Below, piece after piece: positions 44,546 through 55,449 of a stretch of 64,000 bases of DNA (positions are counted from its first letter, which is position 1; every line of letters starts with the position of its first letter). The notes beneath the pieces were generated by a model. It saw nothing but the letters and a program-made list of their open reading frames with translations. It was not told where the DNA came from and did not search any database. A program made the position numbers and the translations under genes. The DNA lies in the NCBI GenBank assembly GCA_029204225.1, contig CM055100.1, forward strand, positions 4,264,111 through 4,328,110. Direction: 5' to 3'. The DNA is from Diphasiastrum complanatum (lineage: Eukaryota > Streptophyta > Lycopodiopsida > Lycopodiales > Lycopodiaceae).

Positions 44546-45679
44546 CTGTGAAAGAACGTAACGTTGTTTGTCGGTTTAAAATTTTTTGGAGTTTTCTGGT
44601 AATATTTTGAACATTTCAAAACTCCCACTGGGCAGGGTCTGGAATTGTGATTTGACAATACTTGCTGCCCACAAGACTCCTAACTGCCCGACCCTTAAAA
44701 CTTATGGTTAGTAGTAGTATATTTTGAGAAAATCATAGTTAAATAAACTTACATGTTTTAAAGAGGGCCAACCTACAAGAAGCTGCAAAACATCATCTAC
44801 AATAACATCAGCCATTAAACTACAGATGAGTAGAACAACAATAGATTTTATAGACATTTTTGATATTTCTATAGAATCATAATCAATATGTGATCATTCC
44901 AATGTATTCTACGCAAAGAGTAGATCATTTTTGCTTTTTACCTCATCTCAATCCGAGTTCAAATAAGAAAGTTATGGCTAATCAAAGATTTTGATGATGT
45001 GGCATATCGCCATGATGCGAGAATAGACCAGTTCTTGTTACCAAAATGTATATTTTTTCATGGTGAAGATATTCCAATGTATTCTACATGAAGAGTAGAT
45101 CATTCTCGCTTTTTACTTCATCTCGATTCGAGTTCAAATAAGAAAGTTATGGCTAATCAAAGATTTCAATGCTTTGGCAAAATTCATGAAATACAACTCT
45201 TTCTCTAACACATGCAAACCAATTTACATAATTACAACCATCTAATTAATTTGATCTTACTGGATTTTGGTTCTTACTATCTATTTTGTGCCAAAAAGCA
45301 TGAAAAACCAAGCAATTTTGACCAAAACATAGCCTAGAATAAAAAATCATTGGAGAGAACCAACATACATCATTAATTTCATCATTAATGATCCCTAAAA
45401 TCAAAGTACACTTGCTGGAAAATTTAGATTTACCAAAGATTTGATCTACACAAGAAAAAGCTCCAAAAAAACATCACAAATTGGCCTTCAAGGACAATTC
45501 TCCATAAAACCAACAAAGAATCCCAAGAGTAATGGATCTTAGAAACATGCAAAATGAAACTAGGATAGTACACCCACTTGCATACTTGCTATCCACCTTG
45601 GAAGAGAATTCCCATGGATCCAATCCAAAATTTCGATGAAAGGTAACCCTTCTCCATGTTCTCCAATCTTCGTAAACCT
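44546..45679. other. Non-coding, with an internal ~105-bp duplication
   Basis: Copies at about 44,897-45,000 and 45,070-45,172 share ATTCCAATGTATTCTAC, AAGAGTAGATCATT and GAGTTCAAATAAGAAAGTTA. On the minus strand this is the expected leader of the LTR/PBS at 45,680-46,170. Confidence 0.6.
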
Positions 45680-46170
45680 GGCTCTGATACCACTATAAGG
45701 GAAGCTCCCTAAGATCCTGCTTACAAGACAAAACACAATGGAAAACACACTATGGAGCAATCACCCAACCAAGTAGAAGCAACCAATCAACTCTAGAAGC
45801 TTCACCCCCAAGCCAAGGAACAAGAAGCATGAATGTAGAGTGAAACCCTAGGAATAAGTCCATGATCACAATGAGGAGTAGGGCGAGTTTGGCCTCTTCT
45901 TATAGAGCCATAAGCATCCTGGGCACATAGCCATGCATAGCCCTAAGTTCTCTATACATAGATTCACCTAGAATAGAGTCCTATGCATGGACCAACTATT
46001 CATAGAATTGCTATTGATAACTCTACACATGTATACACTGTCTCATACCTTGTCTAAACTCCATTGAGTGTGTTCTGGGCCTCACAAGGATATTAGTTAC
46101 TTTTGGGTCACATCCAGTATGACGTGGTATAACTAACAGCTTGACGTGTATCCAAGACTAGGAGTATACT
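45680..46170 (-). mobile_element. 5' LTR and primer site of a truncated element
   Basis: Minus strand TGGTATCAGAGCC at 45,692-45,680 preceded by LTR-like sequence to the right. The LTR's far end is not certain. No coding sequence of this element was found to its left. Confidence 0.6.
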
Positions 46171-46174
46171 GAGT

Positions 46175-46984
46175 CCTACTTACTGGTCATGGACATAACA
46201 GCAACCACCCACGATCTCTTACAAACAACACATCCACTCTATACTTTCCACATCTGCACACCTGTAATATAATGTATATATACTGGATACCATTTGTTTA
46301 TTCAGGTTAATGTGTGAATGAGTTGATGAATGAGACAAAGTAGATGCCTAGCACATTGATCCTTCATTGTCAGCAATAAGGTTTTATTCTTTTACATATT
46401 AAATAAGCTTCGTAGGGCACGCGGTTTCGTCCGCTATTGTCTTGTGCTCTACCGCATTATTGACATGTGTACATGATATACTCAATTTGATACAGTTTTT
46501 TGTTCTGCATTTAGATCTATGTTAATATTGCTATGCTTATCATTCATTCTGTCTGATCTTTCTAGTTGTTCTTTCTGGTAATAGATGACTAACATTTAGT
46601 CTTGTCTTTCGCGAATCATTCGCAACTAATTATCAATCGAGCACCGTCTAGCTCTTCGCGAATCATTCGCGACGAATAGTTTGTCTTACTATTCGCGACA
46701 AACCATTCTTCTAGAGTTTCATTCATCTATTAAAGTTTGGCTATGTAATCAAGAACAACTGTGATTCCCATCACTACCATTTTGTTCGTTCTGATAGGCG
46801 TAGTCATGCTTACAGAGAGAGTCGTATAGCTCGTTCCACTGTGCACGAACATTTTCTGTTCGAGTTCGTTACTCGTTCGTTTCTTGTTCGAGTTCGTTTC
46901 TCATTCGTGTTCGTCTTACATTTTTGAGCTTATTTTTCATTTCTAACATATGACACCTTTTCTCAACTCATTCATCTCTCTCTC
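46175..46984 (+). repeat. copia 5' LTR part and CG-rich leader
   Basis: 46,180-46,610 matches 48,735-49,190 (for example CATCCACT.TATACTTTC, GACAAAGTAGATGCCT-like and TGTCTTGTGCTC). It is followed by TTCGCGAATCATTCGC repeats (46,608-46,700) and GTTCGT-rich sequence (46,850-46,910). Confidence 0.75.
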
Positions 46985-48330
46985 TCCAACACAGATTTCC
47001 AGATCGGCCATGTGCCTGAGGCCCAGACATCGAAAGAAGTCTGGGACATCTTGAGCACACTATATAAAGTGCGAGATATAGGTTCCAAGCCACATCTTAG
47101 GAAGAAAGTTTACTCCCTCAAGATGGCGAATGGTGATTCCCTACAAAATCACATCAATCAATTCAAGAACCTACTAAGGCAAATGGTCGCTGTCGGATCT
47201 GTCATAGACGATCAAGACTCAATGATGCAACTGCTTACAAGCTGAGATCCTAGCACTCGAAAAGAGGCATGGATACTTGTATAAGTTGAGTCATTGCTTT
47301 TCCGCCTCTAGTCAGGCACTCAGTACTTCTATTCATGCAAATAAAAGTTTACTTTGTCATTATAGACTTGGTCACTTCAATCATGTTGTTGTACAACAAA
47401 TGTCTAGACAATCTATTGTTCTTGATCTCGACGATCCTCGTGAGGATTGTTAGACATTGTACATTTAGACATTTGTGGCCCGATGAAAAATCCTTCACTG
47501 AAGGATGCAAACTACTTTATAACTTTTATTGATAAATTTTCCAGAAGGACTATGGTGTACTTTATAAAGAAAAAATCAGAAGCCTTTAACTGTTTCAAAA
47601 TATTCAAGGAGCATGCAGAAAAGGAGACTGGAAGGACGATCGACGCTTTAAGGTCAAACAATGGTGGAGAATATATATCTATCGAGTTTAAGGAGTACTG
47701 CCAAAGCCAAGGCATTGAGTAAGAATTCATCACTCCTTATAGTCCTCAGTCTAATGGCTTAGTCAAGAGGAAGAACCGCACCATGGTTGAATTAGCCATA
47801 TATATGCTAGCGCATGCATCGCTACCCAAGAGATTTTGGGCCGAAGTTGTCTCCACTGCAGCTTACATTCAATACAGATGTTCAACCAAGGCCCTCTCAG
47901 ACAAGACACCCCACGAGGTGTGGACAAGCTCTAAGCCTTCTGTGAAGAATCTAAGACTGTTTGGATGCATTGCCTACGCGCAGATCCCAAAAGACACGAG
48001 GAAGAAATTGGACTTCCAAGGTCTCAAGACCATCCTGATTGGATATACTTCATCTGATAATACATACAAGCTGTATGATCTTGATACCTAGCAAATCTTG
48101 TATAGTCGGGATACGAAATTTATCGAGGATCAGTTCATCGACATCAAAGGCAAGGATATTGCTCCAGGAGAACCTTCATCACTCTCAACAAGGAGGTGAG
48201 CTTAACATACTGCAGAATGCAGGACATGGTTGTAGATATATTCACGAAGACATTCAGTGTTAATGCACACAACAAATTTTGTGCTTTGCTCAGTCTGAAG
48301 ATCAAGGCATTCACAGATCCAGATTAAGAG
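46985..48330 (+). pseudogene. copia gag-integrase remnant, internally deleted
   Basis: Sister copy of 42,425-44,545. gag: VPEAQTSKEVWDILSTLYKV to DDQDSMMQLLTS, then a deletion at about 47,243 removes the gag end and protease. Integrase: DICGPMKNPS, FSRRTMVYFIKKKSEAFN, ALRSNNGGEYIS, where the second catalytic Asp is replaced by Asn. SNGLVKRKNRT shows the catalytic Glu replaced by Lys. After another deletion at about 48,185 comes the RNase H tail MQDMVVDIFTKTFSVNAHNK, a stop, and the polypurine tract AAGAGGGGG. Confidence 0.9.
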
Positions 48331-48334
48331 GGGG

Positions 48335-49195
48335 TGTTGGATTTATCTCCTCTACTCTCCTAAATCCTATTTTAATCTGCCTCCATTCATGCTGCATTTT
48401 TACTCATATTGTCGCACAATCTGCATATTTACATGTAAAATAAGACAGACAAAAACCTTGATTGTCTACATAAATACAAGTAAATTTCCATAGGCGAAAA
48501 ATGTGACACTGTGTTTTTACACATGATTTGTGACAGGCGAAAAAGATGACACTGCCTTACAAAATGCCGAAGGTGCCCTAGGAAAAGCGAAGGCACCCTG
48601 TAAATCAAATCCTAAGGCATTTCATCAGAGTGTCATATTTTTCGCATCTTCACCATGTTCATTTCAGCAAAGGCTGACATCGCGACATTTTCATGCTCAT
48701 CCCATGCAACTGTGCTAACAGATTTGACAATGACAGCAGCCACTCATGATTTCCTACAGATAGCACATCCACTTTATACTTTCTTCATCTGCACTCTTGT
48801 AAAATTGTGTATATATTGAATGCTGCTTGCATATTCAGTGAGATGTGAAAATAATAGCATCAAAAACTTATCAGAGAGAGACGAAGTAGATGCCTTGCGC
48901 ATTGATTCTTTTGTAATGTCAGTAACAAATTCATTCCTTTTACAGATTGAATTAGCTTTTTAGAGCATGCGGTTTTGTCCACTATTGTCTTGTGCTCCAC
49001 AACATTATTGACATATATATTTTGCTATACTTAATCTAATAATAGCTTTGTCTCATTTTGCAGTCAGATTTGTGTCAATATTGCTATGCTTTTCTACATT
49101 CTGTCTGACTCTTATTGCTCAATCTGGTAATCTGTTCTTAGCAAATTATTATTAGTCTAGTTGCTGGCGACTAATATTTAGTCTTGTCTTTCACG
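48335..49195 (+). repeat. copia 3' LTR (~860 bp)
   Basis: Starts TGTTGGATTTATCTCC after the polypurine tract. Includes GTGACACTG/GATGACACTG repeats at 48,500-48,560. The right end is placed near 49,195, where minus-strand coding sequence of another element begins. Confidence 0.75.
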
Positions 49196-49199
49196 ACTC

Positions 49200-50652
49200 T
49201 GTACCATAGAGTGTCTGGCGAGTCGTCATGGGTATGATGCATCTGATCTTCAGGTAGGCGCACCTTCAGATGATATAGGTTTCCTTTTCTTCTACCTTGA
49301 GCTATGAGAGTGCTGGTGCTGGCGTCAACACTTTGCATTCTTCGTTAAAAAATGTCACACGCATCTCTACATCTACTATTCTTGCTACAGAGAGCAAGTC
49401 TTGCTGTAGGGTTGGCACAAACAGAACATCTTCGAGTCGTCTGTCTCTATCGTTGGTGTTGAGCCACAGTGAACCAATGATGTTCACTTGATGTCTAGAT
49501 CCATCTCCAAGAACTATGAATCTTGAGGAATCCGCACTTCTGAAATTAGACATTATTCGTCTTGATGTCATGAAGTGTGAGGTGGCTCCTGAATCTAGGA
49601 TCACCTCATGTGTGTAAGACGTTGATGTTGCGCACACATCTTCACAGATGTAGGCGGTCGAACAATTTCTATAGGTTCTTTCTTCGCCCATCTTTGAGCT
49701 CTCAGGCTCCTCGACATAGGAAGAACTATTGTTTTTCTCCTGTCTGTTCTGTGCTGATCTGTTTCTTGGATTTTGGCGGCAATCCATGGCTGCATGAGCC
49801 TTCTTATGGCAATGGATACACTCAATCTTGGGATTGAGCCAGCATGTATCTACTGTATGCCTGTCTCTTCTGCATCTCACGCAAGTCTTCTTGTCTGTAT
49901 CTTGTTGTTTCGACCTCCCTTTGGTCTTCCAATTGCTCTTGCTGGTTCCCTCTGCTTGCTGGTCACGATCCTGCCTCTGATTCGACTCCCTCTTAGGCTT
50001 GAATTATTTCTTGGATTTTTCTCTGTTGCCGTAGAGAGTCTGTCAGAACCATCCTTGTGATCAAGGTGTTTTCTGGCCTCGACTTCCTCTCGAATCTTGA
50101 CAATCGTCTTTTCGAGGTTCATGGTAGGATCTTTCGCGAGCAGGGTTTGTGTCATCTAGAAAGATCTGGGTAAGGCTCTCAACAGGCATGTGAGCTACTT
50201 TTCAGCTGATACTGCATTCTCTGTTCCAGAGTTGTGTAGAGAAAGAAACAGATCCTTCATCTTTCTCAAGAAGGAGGTGAGGTCTTTTTCATCCCATTAT
50301 AGATTTGTCAGCTGATCTTCCAACATCATGATCTGACCTCTTGATTTTGTCTGAAATCTTGTGAGAAATACATCCCACATCTTGTTAGCTTTGGAGAGTG
50401 TAGCCAGGTCAAGTGTAAGGCTATCTTCGATGGAAGATGATAGCAAGGCTACTGCCTTGTCATTTTTCTCCCTCCATTCGTGTAGCTTCTTGTCTGTTGT
50501 CGTAGGCATTTCTTCTGTGCCATCCACCCAGGGGAAGAGTCCTTCGCCCTATAGTATTAAAGATGTCTTAACTTTCCAGGCTAGAAAGTTAGATCCTGAA
50601 GAATCAAGTATAGTGCAGATCTTGCTCTGCATGCTGCTAATCGAAGCCATTG
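49200..50652 (-). pseudogene. copia gag-protease with two zinc knuckles
   Basis: gag starts at the ATG at 50,652: MASISSMQSKICTILDSSGS, NFLAWKVKTSLIL, stop, then GLFPWVDGTEEMP, KNDKAVALLSSSI and LTRFQTKSRGQIMMLEDQL. Two CCHC knuckles follow: CVRCRRDRHTVDTC (about 49,885) and CIHCHKKAHAAMDC (about 49,830). Protease: VILDSGATSHFMTSRR (about 49,610) and then LFVPTLQQDLLSVARI. The pre-integrase block GRRKGNLYHLKV survives to about 49,200, where the element is cut. A double knuckle is less usual in copia gag than a single one. Confidence 0.88.
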
Positions 50653-50753
50653 CTTCTTGAAGTTTGTTTCTTTGTTGATGGTTGTCTATCTGAATGCTTG
50701 GCCTCCTAGATCTGCTAGCTTCTTGTCTATGTCAGAATATGACTAAATAACTT

Positions 50754-50765
50754 GCTCTGATACCA
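50754..50765 (-). promoter_or_regulatory. Primer-binding site (initiator tRNA-Met)
   Basis: Minus strand TGGTATCAGAGC, one base from the LTR end. Confidence 0.93.
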
Positions 50766-50766
50766 C

Positions 50767-51871
50767 TGATGAAGAAAAAGTGATTGACTGATGAGAAATT
50801 CGTCGAATTCACGTAACTTTCGTGAAGGCGAACCAATCACAACTCTCTTCGGATGGAGTTCAGATGCGACCGCTGGACACTACAAGCTGAATCGCTCCTA
50901 CAGTCCTCCAGATTGTAGTCAGTCACTACTGATCTACGTTCACAAAATTAATACAACATTTGACTTAGTTTCAACCAAATTGCGAAATTCAAATGAATAA
51001 GAAAACTCAGACATGTGAAATATCAGCATAAGCATTCAACATCCAAGATCAGACACAACAAGAAAATAATCTATATTAATTTTCTCTGAATTTTTTCAAG
51101 CACTGCATGCGAATCCACGCAATGCGTTGGCATGAAAAAAACGCGGTTCTCTCATGAGTAGTAGTCTCGCTTCACTAGTGGACAGCTGGATCTTCTGATC
51201 CTAGACAGAATTGTCTTCGTGTGCAGACGAACATGTATTCTATATATCGTCTTGATTGCTTACTAGCATCAAAATTCTTCACTCTGTTACACTCTGTGTA
51301 TTCTGTTTTGATCTATATGTCAAGTATGATCCAGTAAATACGGTCTCTCTATGTAAGTCTAAGATTAGAGTGATTAAGCATCTACAACTAACCAGAGAAT
51401 TACAAGAGTGACAGATTAGCCACGACCTAGGGAGTATCTTCTAATGTCATGCCATTAGATCAGATTATTGTACTTCTGGGTACTTGCGTGATCTTTGGTG
51501 GTACTCCTTGGGGCGTGAGCGTTGAACGAGTTTCGTTTACCTCGTATGCCTTCTTCCGTATTGGACCACGAAGGAATCTCGTTCGTGGATCTTTCATGTT
51601 CGCGAACCGTTCGTCTTCGTCTCCGTTGACTTTCGTGTTTGCAAAACTCTTCGTGTTTCGTGTCTCCTGATGTTCAAATTCGCGAACACCTTTGTCAGGC
51701 AAAGGGCTGAAAGCTAGCAAGGCTTTGTAATCAGATATATTTTGTTTCTTCAATATGTAGGACAACAACTTGTATCTTGGCACAGATCGATAGATTGTTT
51801 ATGAAATGGTTCGAACAATCTAATGAACTTAAATGACAGATCGTTGGTACCCTTCATAATGAATTCTAACA
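50767..51871 (-). repeat. copia 5' LTR (1,105 bp)
   Basis: Minus strand TGTTAGAATTCATT to TTCTTCATCA. TTCG-rich sequence at 51,530-51,690 (GTTCGCGAACCGTTCG and others). Inserted into the RNase H tail of the next element at the ILTKAL motif. Confidence 0.85.
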
Positions 51872-53065
51872 GTAATGCCTTGGTGAGTATATCAGCAATG
51901 CAATCTGATGATGAAACATGAATAAGCTTGATCTCCTTTGCTTGCACTTTATCCCTCACGAAATGATGTGCAATCTCGATGTGCTTTGTTCGAGTATGGA
52001 AGACTGGATTGTTTGCAAGTTGTTGAGCTGCTTGATTATCACAATATATGCATGGAATGTCTTCATCCTTGATCACATGTAGCTCCTCCAAAAGCTTTTT
52101 AAACCAAAGAACCTCCTTTGTTGTTGTTGTCATAGCTTTAGATTCGATTTCCGTTGATGAAAGAGAGATGGTATCTTGCTTTTTGGAAAGCCAAGATATA
52201 GCTCCTCCACATAAGAATGTAGCAAATGCAATTATGAATCTTCTATCCATCTTGTCACCTGCAAAACTTGAGTCCGAATATGCTCTCAAACTAAGTATAT
52301 CAAGGAACCAATAAGCATTCTATAGGTAGTGATGATTTCAAAGGATGCTTCATCACTTTCCTTAGAAACTTTTACACTTAGTTCCATAGGAGTTTCAACT
52401 CCTTTACAATCAATCATGCCAAATCTTGCTAAGATTGATCTAGCATACTTAGATTGACATATGAAGGTAAAATCATTATTTTTAGTGACTTCTATTCCAA
52501 GTATAACTTTAAGAAGTCCTAGATCTACCATCTTAAATTCACTAGACAAGGAAACTTTTACATTCTTGATGCCATCTAGATCATTTCCTGTGAGTATAAT
52601 GTCATCAACATATAAAACTAAGATAATGATCTTTCCATCATTACATTTGTAGTACAATGATGGTTCATAAGAACTTACAACAAATCCAACGGAAATAAGA
52701 TAGGAATGCAACCTAGGGTACCATGCTCTTGTGCTTGCTTGAGTCCATAAAGACTCTTCTTCAAGAAATACACATTGTCTTCTTCTCCATCTTTGATGAA
52801 GCCCTCGGGTTGGCACATGTAGATCTCCTCTTCTAAGAATCCATTCAAGAAAGCATTTGTCACATCAAGTTGGAAGAGCTCCCATTTGAAAGAAGTTGCA
52901 AGACATATGATTAATCTAATGGTCACAAGCTTTGCAACAGGTGCAAAGGTTAATTCATAATCTATGCCTTTGACCTACAAAAAACCTGTTGCTACAATTC
53001 TAGCTTTGTACTTATGAATGGAACCATCTTGATTATATTTCAATCTATATATCCATTTATTGCTA
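51872..53065 (-). pseudogene. copia RT and RNase H remnant
   Basis: From right: NKWIYRLKYNQDGSIHKYKA, GIDYELTFAPVAKLVTI, QLDVTNAFLN, SLYGLKQAQ, LVLYVDDIILTG (YVDD), LGLLKVILGIEV and YRMLIGSLIYLV. A deletion at about 52,287 jumps to LRAYSDSSFAGD of RNase H, followed by ISLSSTEIESKAM, RTKHIEIAHHFVRD and CIADILTKAL, where the next LTR interrupts it. Stops and at least two shifts (52,740 and 52,980). Confidence 0.9.
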
Positions 53066-53110
53066 GAAATCAATGATAAACTTCATTTTATTGTTTACGA
53101 GGTACATTAA

Positions 53111-53322
53111 TGTTGACAGTTGTGACCAGTTGTCATTAGCTGTAGGCTAGTCTATTAGTCTACTCGTAGGTTTTCTCTCTCTATCAGGGGTTCAGGGTTT
53201 ATTTGTACATTTTACATTCTGTATGAGTTAGAGTGATAGAGTGATAGTGCGTGTTCTTCTTTTGCCTTCTTGTGGTGATTTCTTATGGTAAATGCTTGAT
53301 GTTGCATATCTAATTCTTGACA
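53111..53322 (+). repeat. copia 5' LTR (212 bp)
   Basis: TGTTGACAG to TTCTTGACA, followed at 53,323-53,334 by the PBS TGGTATCAGAGC. Unlike the 3' LTR at 57,909. Confidence 0.82.
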
Positions 53323-53334
53323 TGGTATCAGAGC

Positions 53335-54274
53335 AACAATAGTCCTGCATGCCTGATCAATGGATACAGCTTGTCACAGGCTCCGCAACGAAGTGAGAAA
53401 GTCTTTCATGGGAGGTGAAAGCTTGGAGAGATAAAAATGGCTGGAAGAAGTCCTTCTTTGGTGTATTTTGCAGGTTTGGAGCTTAGAATCATCAGTGGGG
53501 AATGAAGACACAGTCTTGGAGGCATCAAAAAGGCCAAGGCAGCATCAAAATCTGTTGAGTGTGGAGATTTTTACAATACTTTCTAGTTGTTGTGAAAAGC
53601 ACAGTCCCAGAGGCATCCAAAAGGCCAGTGCAGCATTAGACAGATTGAAAATTTGTTGAGTGGAGAGATTCTTACAGTACTTCCTAGTTGTTGTGGAAAG
53701 TGCTATTTGTGTGAGAGGTTTGACAAGAAATCTCTCATTTGTCTGTTTGGAGTATGACAAATCACACTAGATAGTGTCTAGTACTGCCATTCAGAGTTAG
53801 GAAGCTTCATACTTTTCACATTACTGATCTCTGTCTTTTGAATTATCACACATTTTGAAATCTTTGCAAAGAGGAGGCGGCGTAATCGTTGTGTCGAAGT
53901 GGAAAATCTAAAATATTCTCTCTGAAAGCTCTTATATTATCTTTACTTTTCATCTTGTCAAAACCTATATCAGATCGACACGCCAGAGGTAAAGAAAACC
54001 AAGAGCAGTCGTACATCCGCGCGTCATACCGATATCACATATCAGTACCAATATTGGAGCGACGCGCCAGAGGTAAAGAAAATACAGAGCAGTTGTCCAT
54101 TTGCGCGTCATACCAATATCGCATATCTGTACCAATGTCAGATCCATGCGCGCGAGCTAAAGAGAATCCTGAGTAGTCATGCACCCGCGCGTCGTACCGA
54201 TATCACGTGTCCAACCAAAAATTTACAGTTCTATTGTGTGATGAATTTTGTGAGCCAGACTCATCTATCCTGTA
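53335..54274 (+). mobile_element. Retrotransposon leader with two tandem repeat sets
   Basis: Set 1: two copies of ~100 bp (about 53,508-53,605 and 53,606-53,705) with CACAGTC..GAGGCATC.AAAAGGCCA and CTAGTTGTTGTG. Set 2: three copies of ~86 bp (53,971-54,225) with CGCGCGTC.TACC.ATATC, GCGCCAGAGGTAAAGA and ATATC.GTACCAAT. No stable coding sequence. Confidence 0.85.
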
Positions 54275-55370
54275 ATGGCAACTCTAAGCGAGAGTGTCCT
54301 TAATGAGTCAAGCAAATTGGAAGGTGCCGACAACTATGCAGTTTGGAAATTCAAACTGAAGAACATTTTAATGGAAAAGGAGCTGTGGAAGATCATGACA
54401 GGTGAAGAGACAAAGTCAGTGATTGAAGAAAATCAGCAGGCATTTGATAGGAGAAAACAAAAAGCCCAGAATGTCATCAACTTATCAATCAGAGATGCAA
54501 TTATTCCCTATATTTCAGATTTAGAAGGACCAAAAGAAGTGCAGGATACATTGAAGGCATTGTTTGAAATGACAAATACATCTCGAATACTGTTTCTGAA
54601 AATGAAGTTGCATACATTGCGGATGGATGATGGTGCAACTATTGCCGATCACATACTGAAGATCAAAGAAATCCGTGATCAATTAGCAGTAGTTGGAGAG
54701 CGAGTACAAGATCGTGAGATCATGCAATTGACATTGAATAGTCTGAGTGAGTCACATCAGATGTTTGTGATGAGTATAGCCACAAGAGAAAATCTTCCAA
54801 CCTATGAAGAACTAGGTGGATTGCTTTTGCAAGAAGAGCAACGTCAAGAGAACTTGAATCATCCTAACAAGAGCTATGATCAAGCTCTTGCAGTTAGAGG
54901 GCGAGGTGGAAGATTTGGCCGTGGAAGGTATCAATCGAGAGGAGGAAACTCAAGCCGGGGATCATTTCAACAATTTCATGAGCAAGTCAATGATAGTCCG
55001 AATTGAGGCAATTGGAATCAAGGCTGAGGTCAAGGATGCGGCTATTCAAGACAAAATAACCTGGAAATTGTAGGTACTGCAATAAACCTGGCCACTGGGA
55101 GCGTGAATGCTTCAAGAAATAGAAGGAGATGGAACAAAGAAAAGACAAATGACAAGCGAGAAATTATGCTGATCAACATCAATTTGATGACTATTATTAT
55201 GAAGACAATTATATTGATCAACATCAATACGATGATGATCAATATGAAGATGATACTGGTGAGAGTTCAAAATTGTTTATTACAGCATTAATGACAAGTG
55301 ATGAAGCCAAGGATACATGGTACATTGATAGTGGTACATTTAAGCACATGACTTCAAGGAAAGAGTGAAC
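54275..55370 (+). pseudogene. copia gag, zinc knuckle and protease start
   Basis: Open gag of 243 residues (54,275-55,006): LEGADNYAVWKFKLKNILM, KAQNVINLSIRDAII, GPKEVQDTLKALFE, RILFLKMKLHTLRM, LTLNSLSESHQMFVMSI, ending RGRGGRFGRGRYQSRGG, an Arg/Gly-rich tail. After the TGA a second frame has the knuckle CRYCNKPGHWEREC (about 55,066) and the protease YIDSGTFKHMTSRKE (DSG active site). A stop follows the knuckle and another follows the DSG block. The gag is one of the best-kept retroelement frames in the window. Confidence 0.9.
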
Positions 55371-55449
55371 TCAAGAAAACTGACAATGGTGATGAAGTTG
55401 GACAAGGTGATGGCAAATTGCTATCTGTTAAAGGAGTTGGAGTGGCTCA

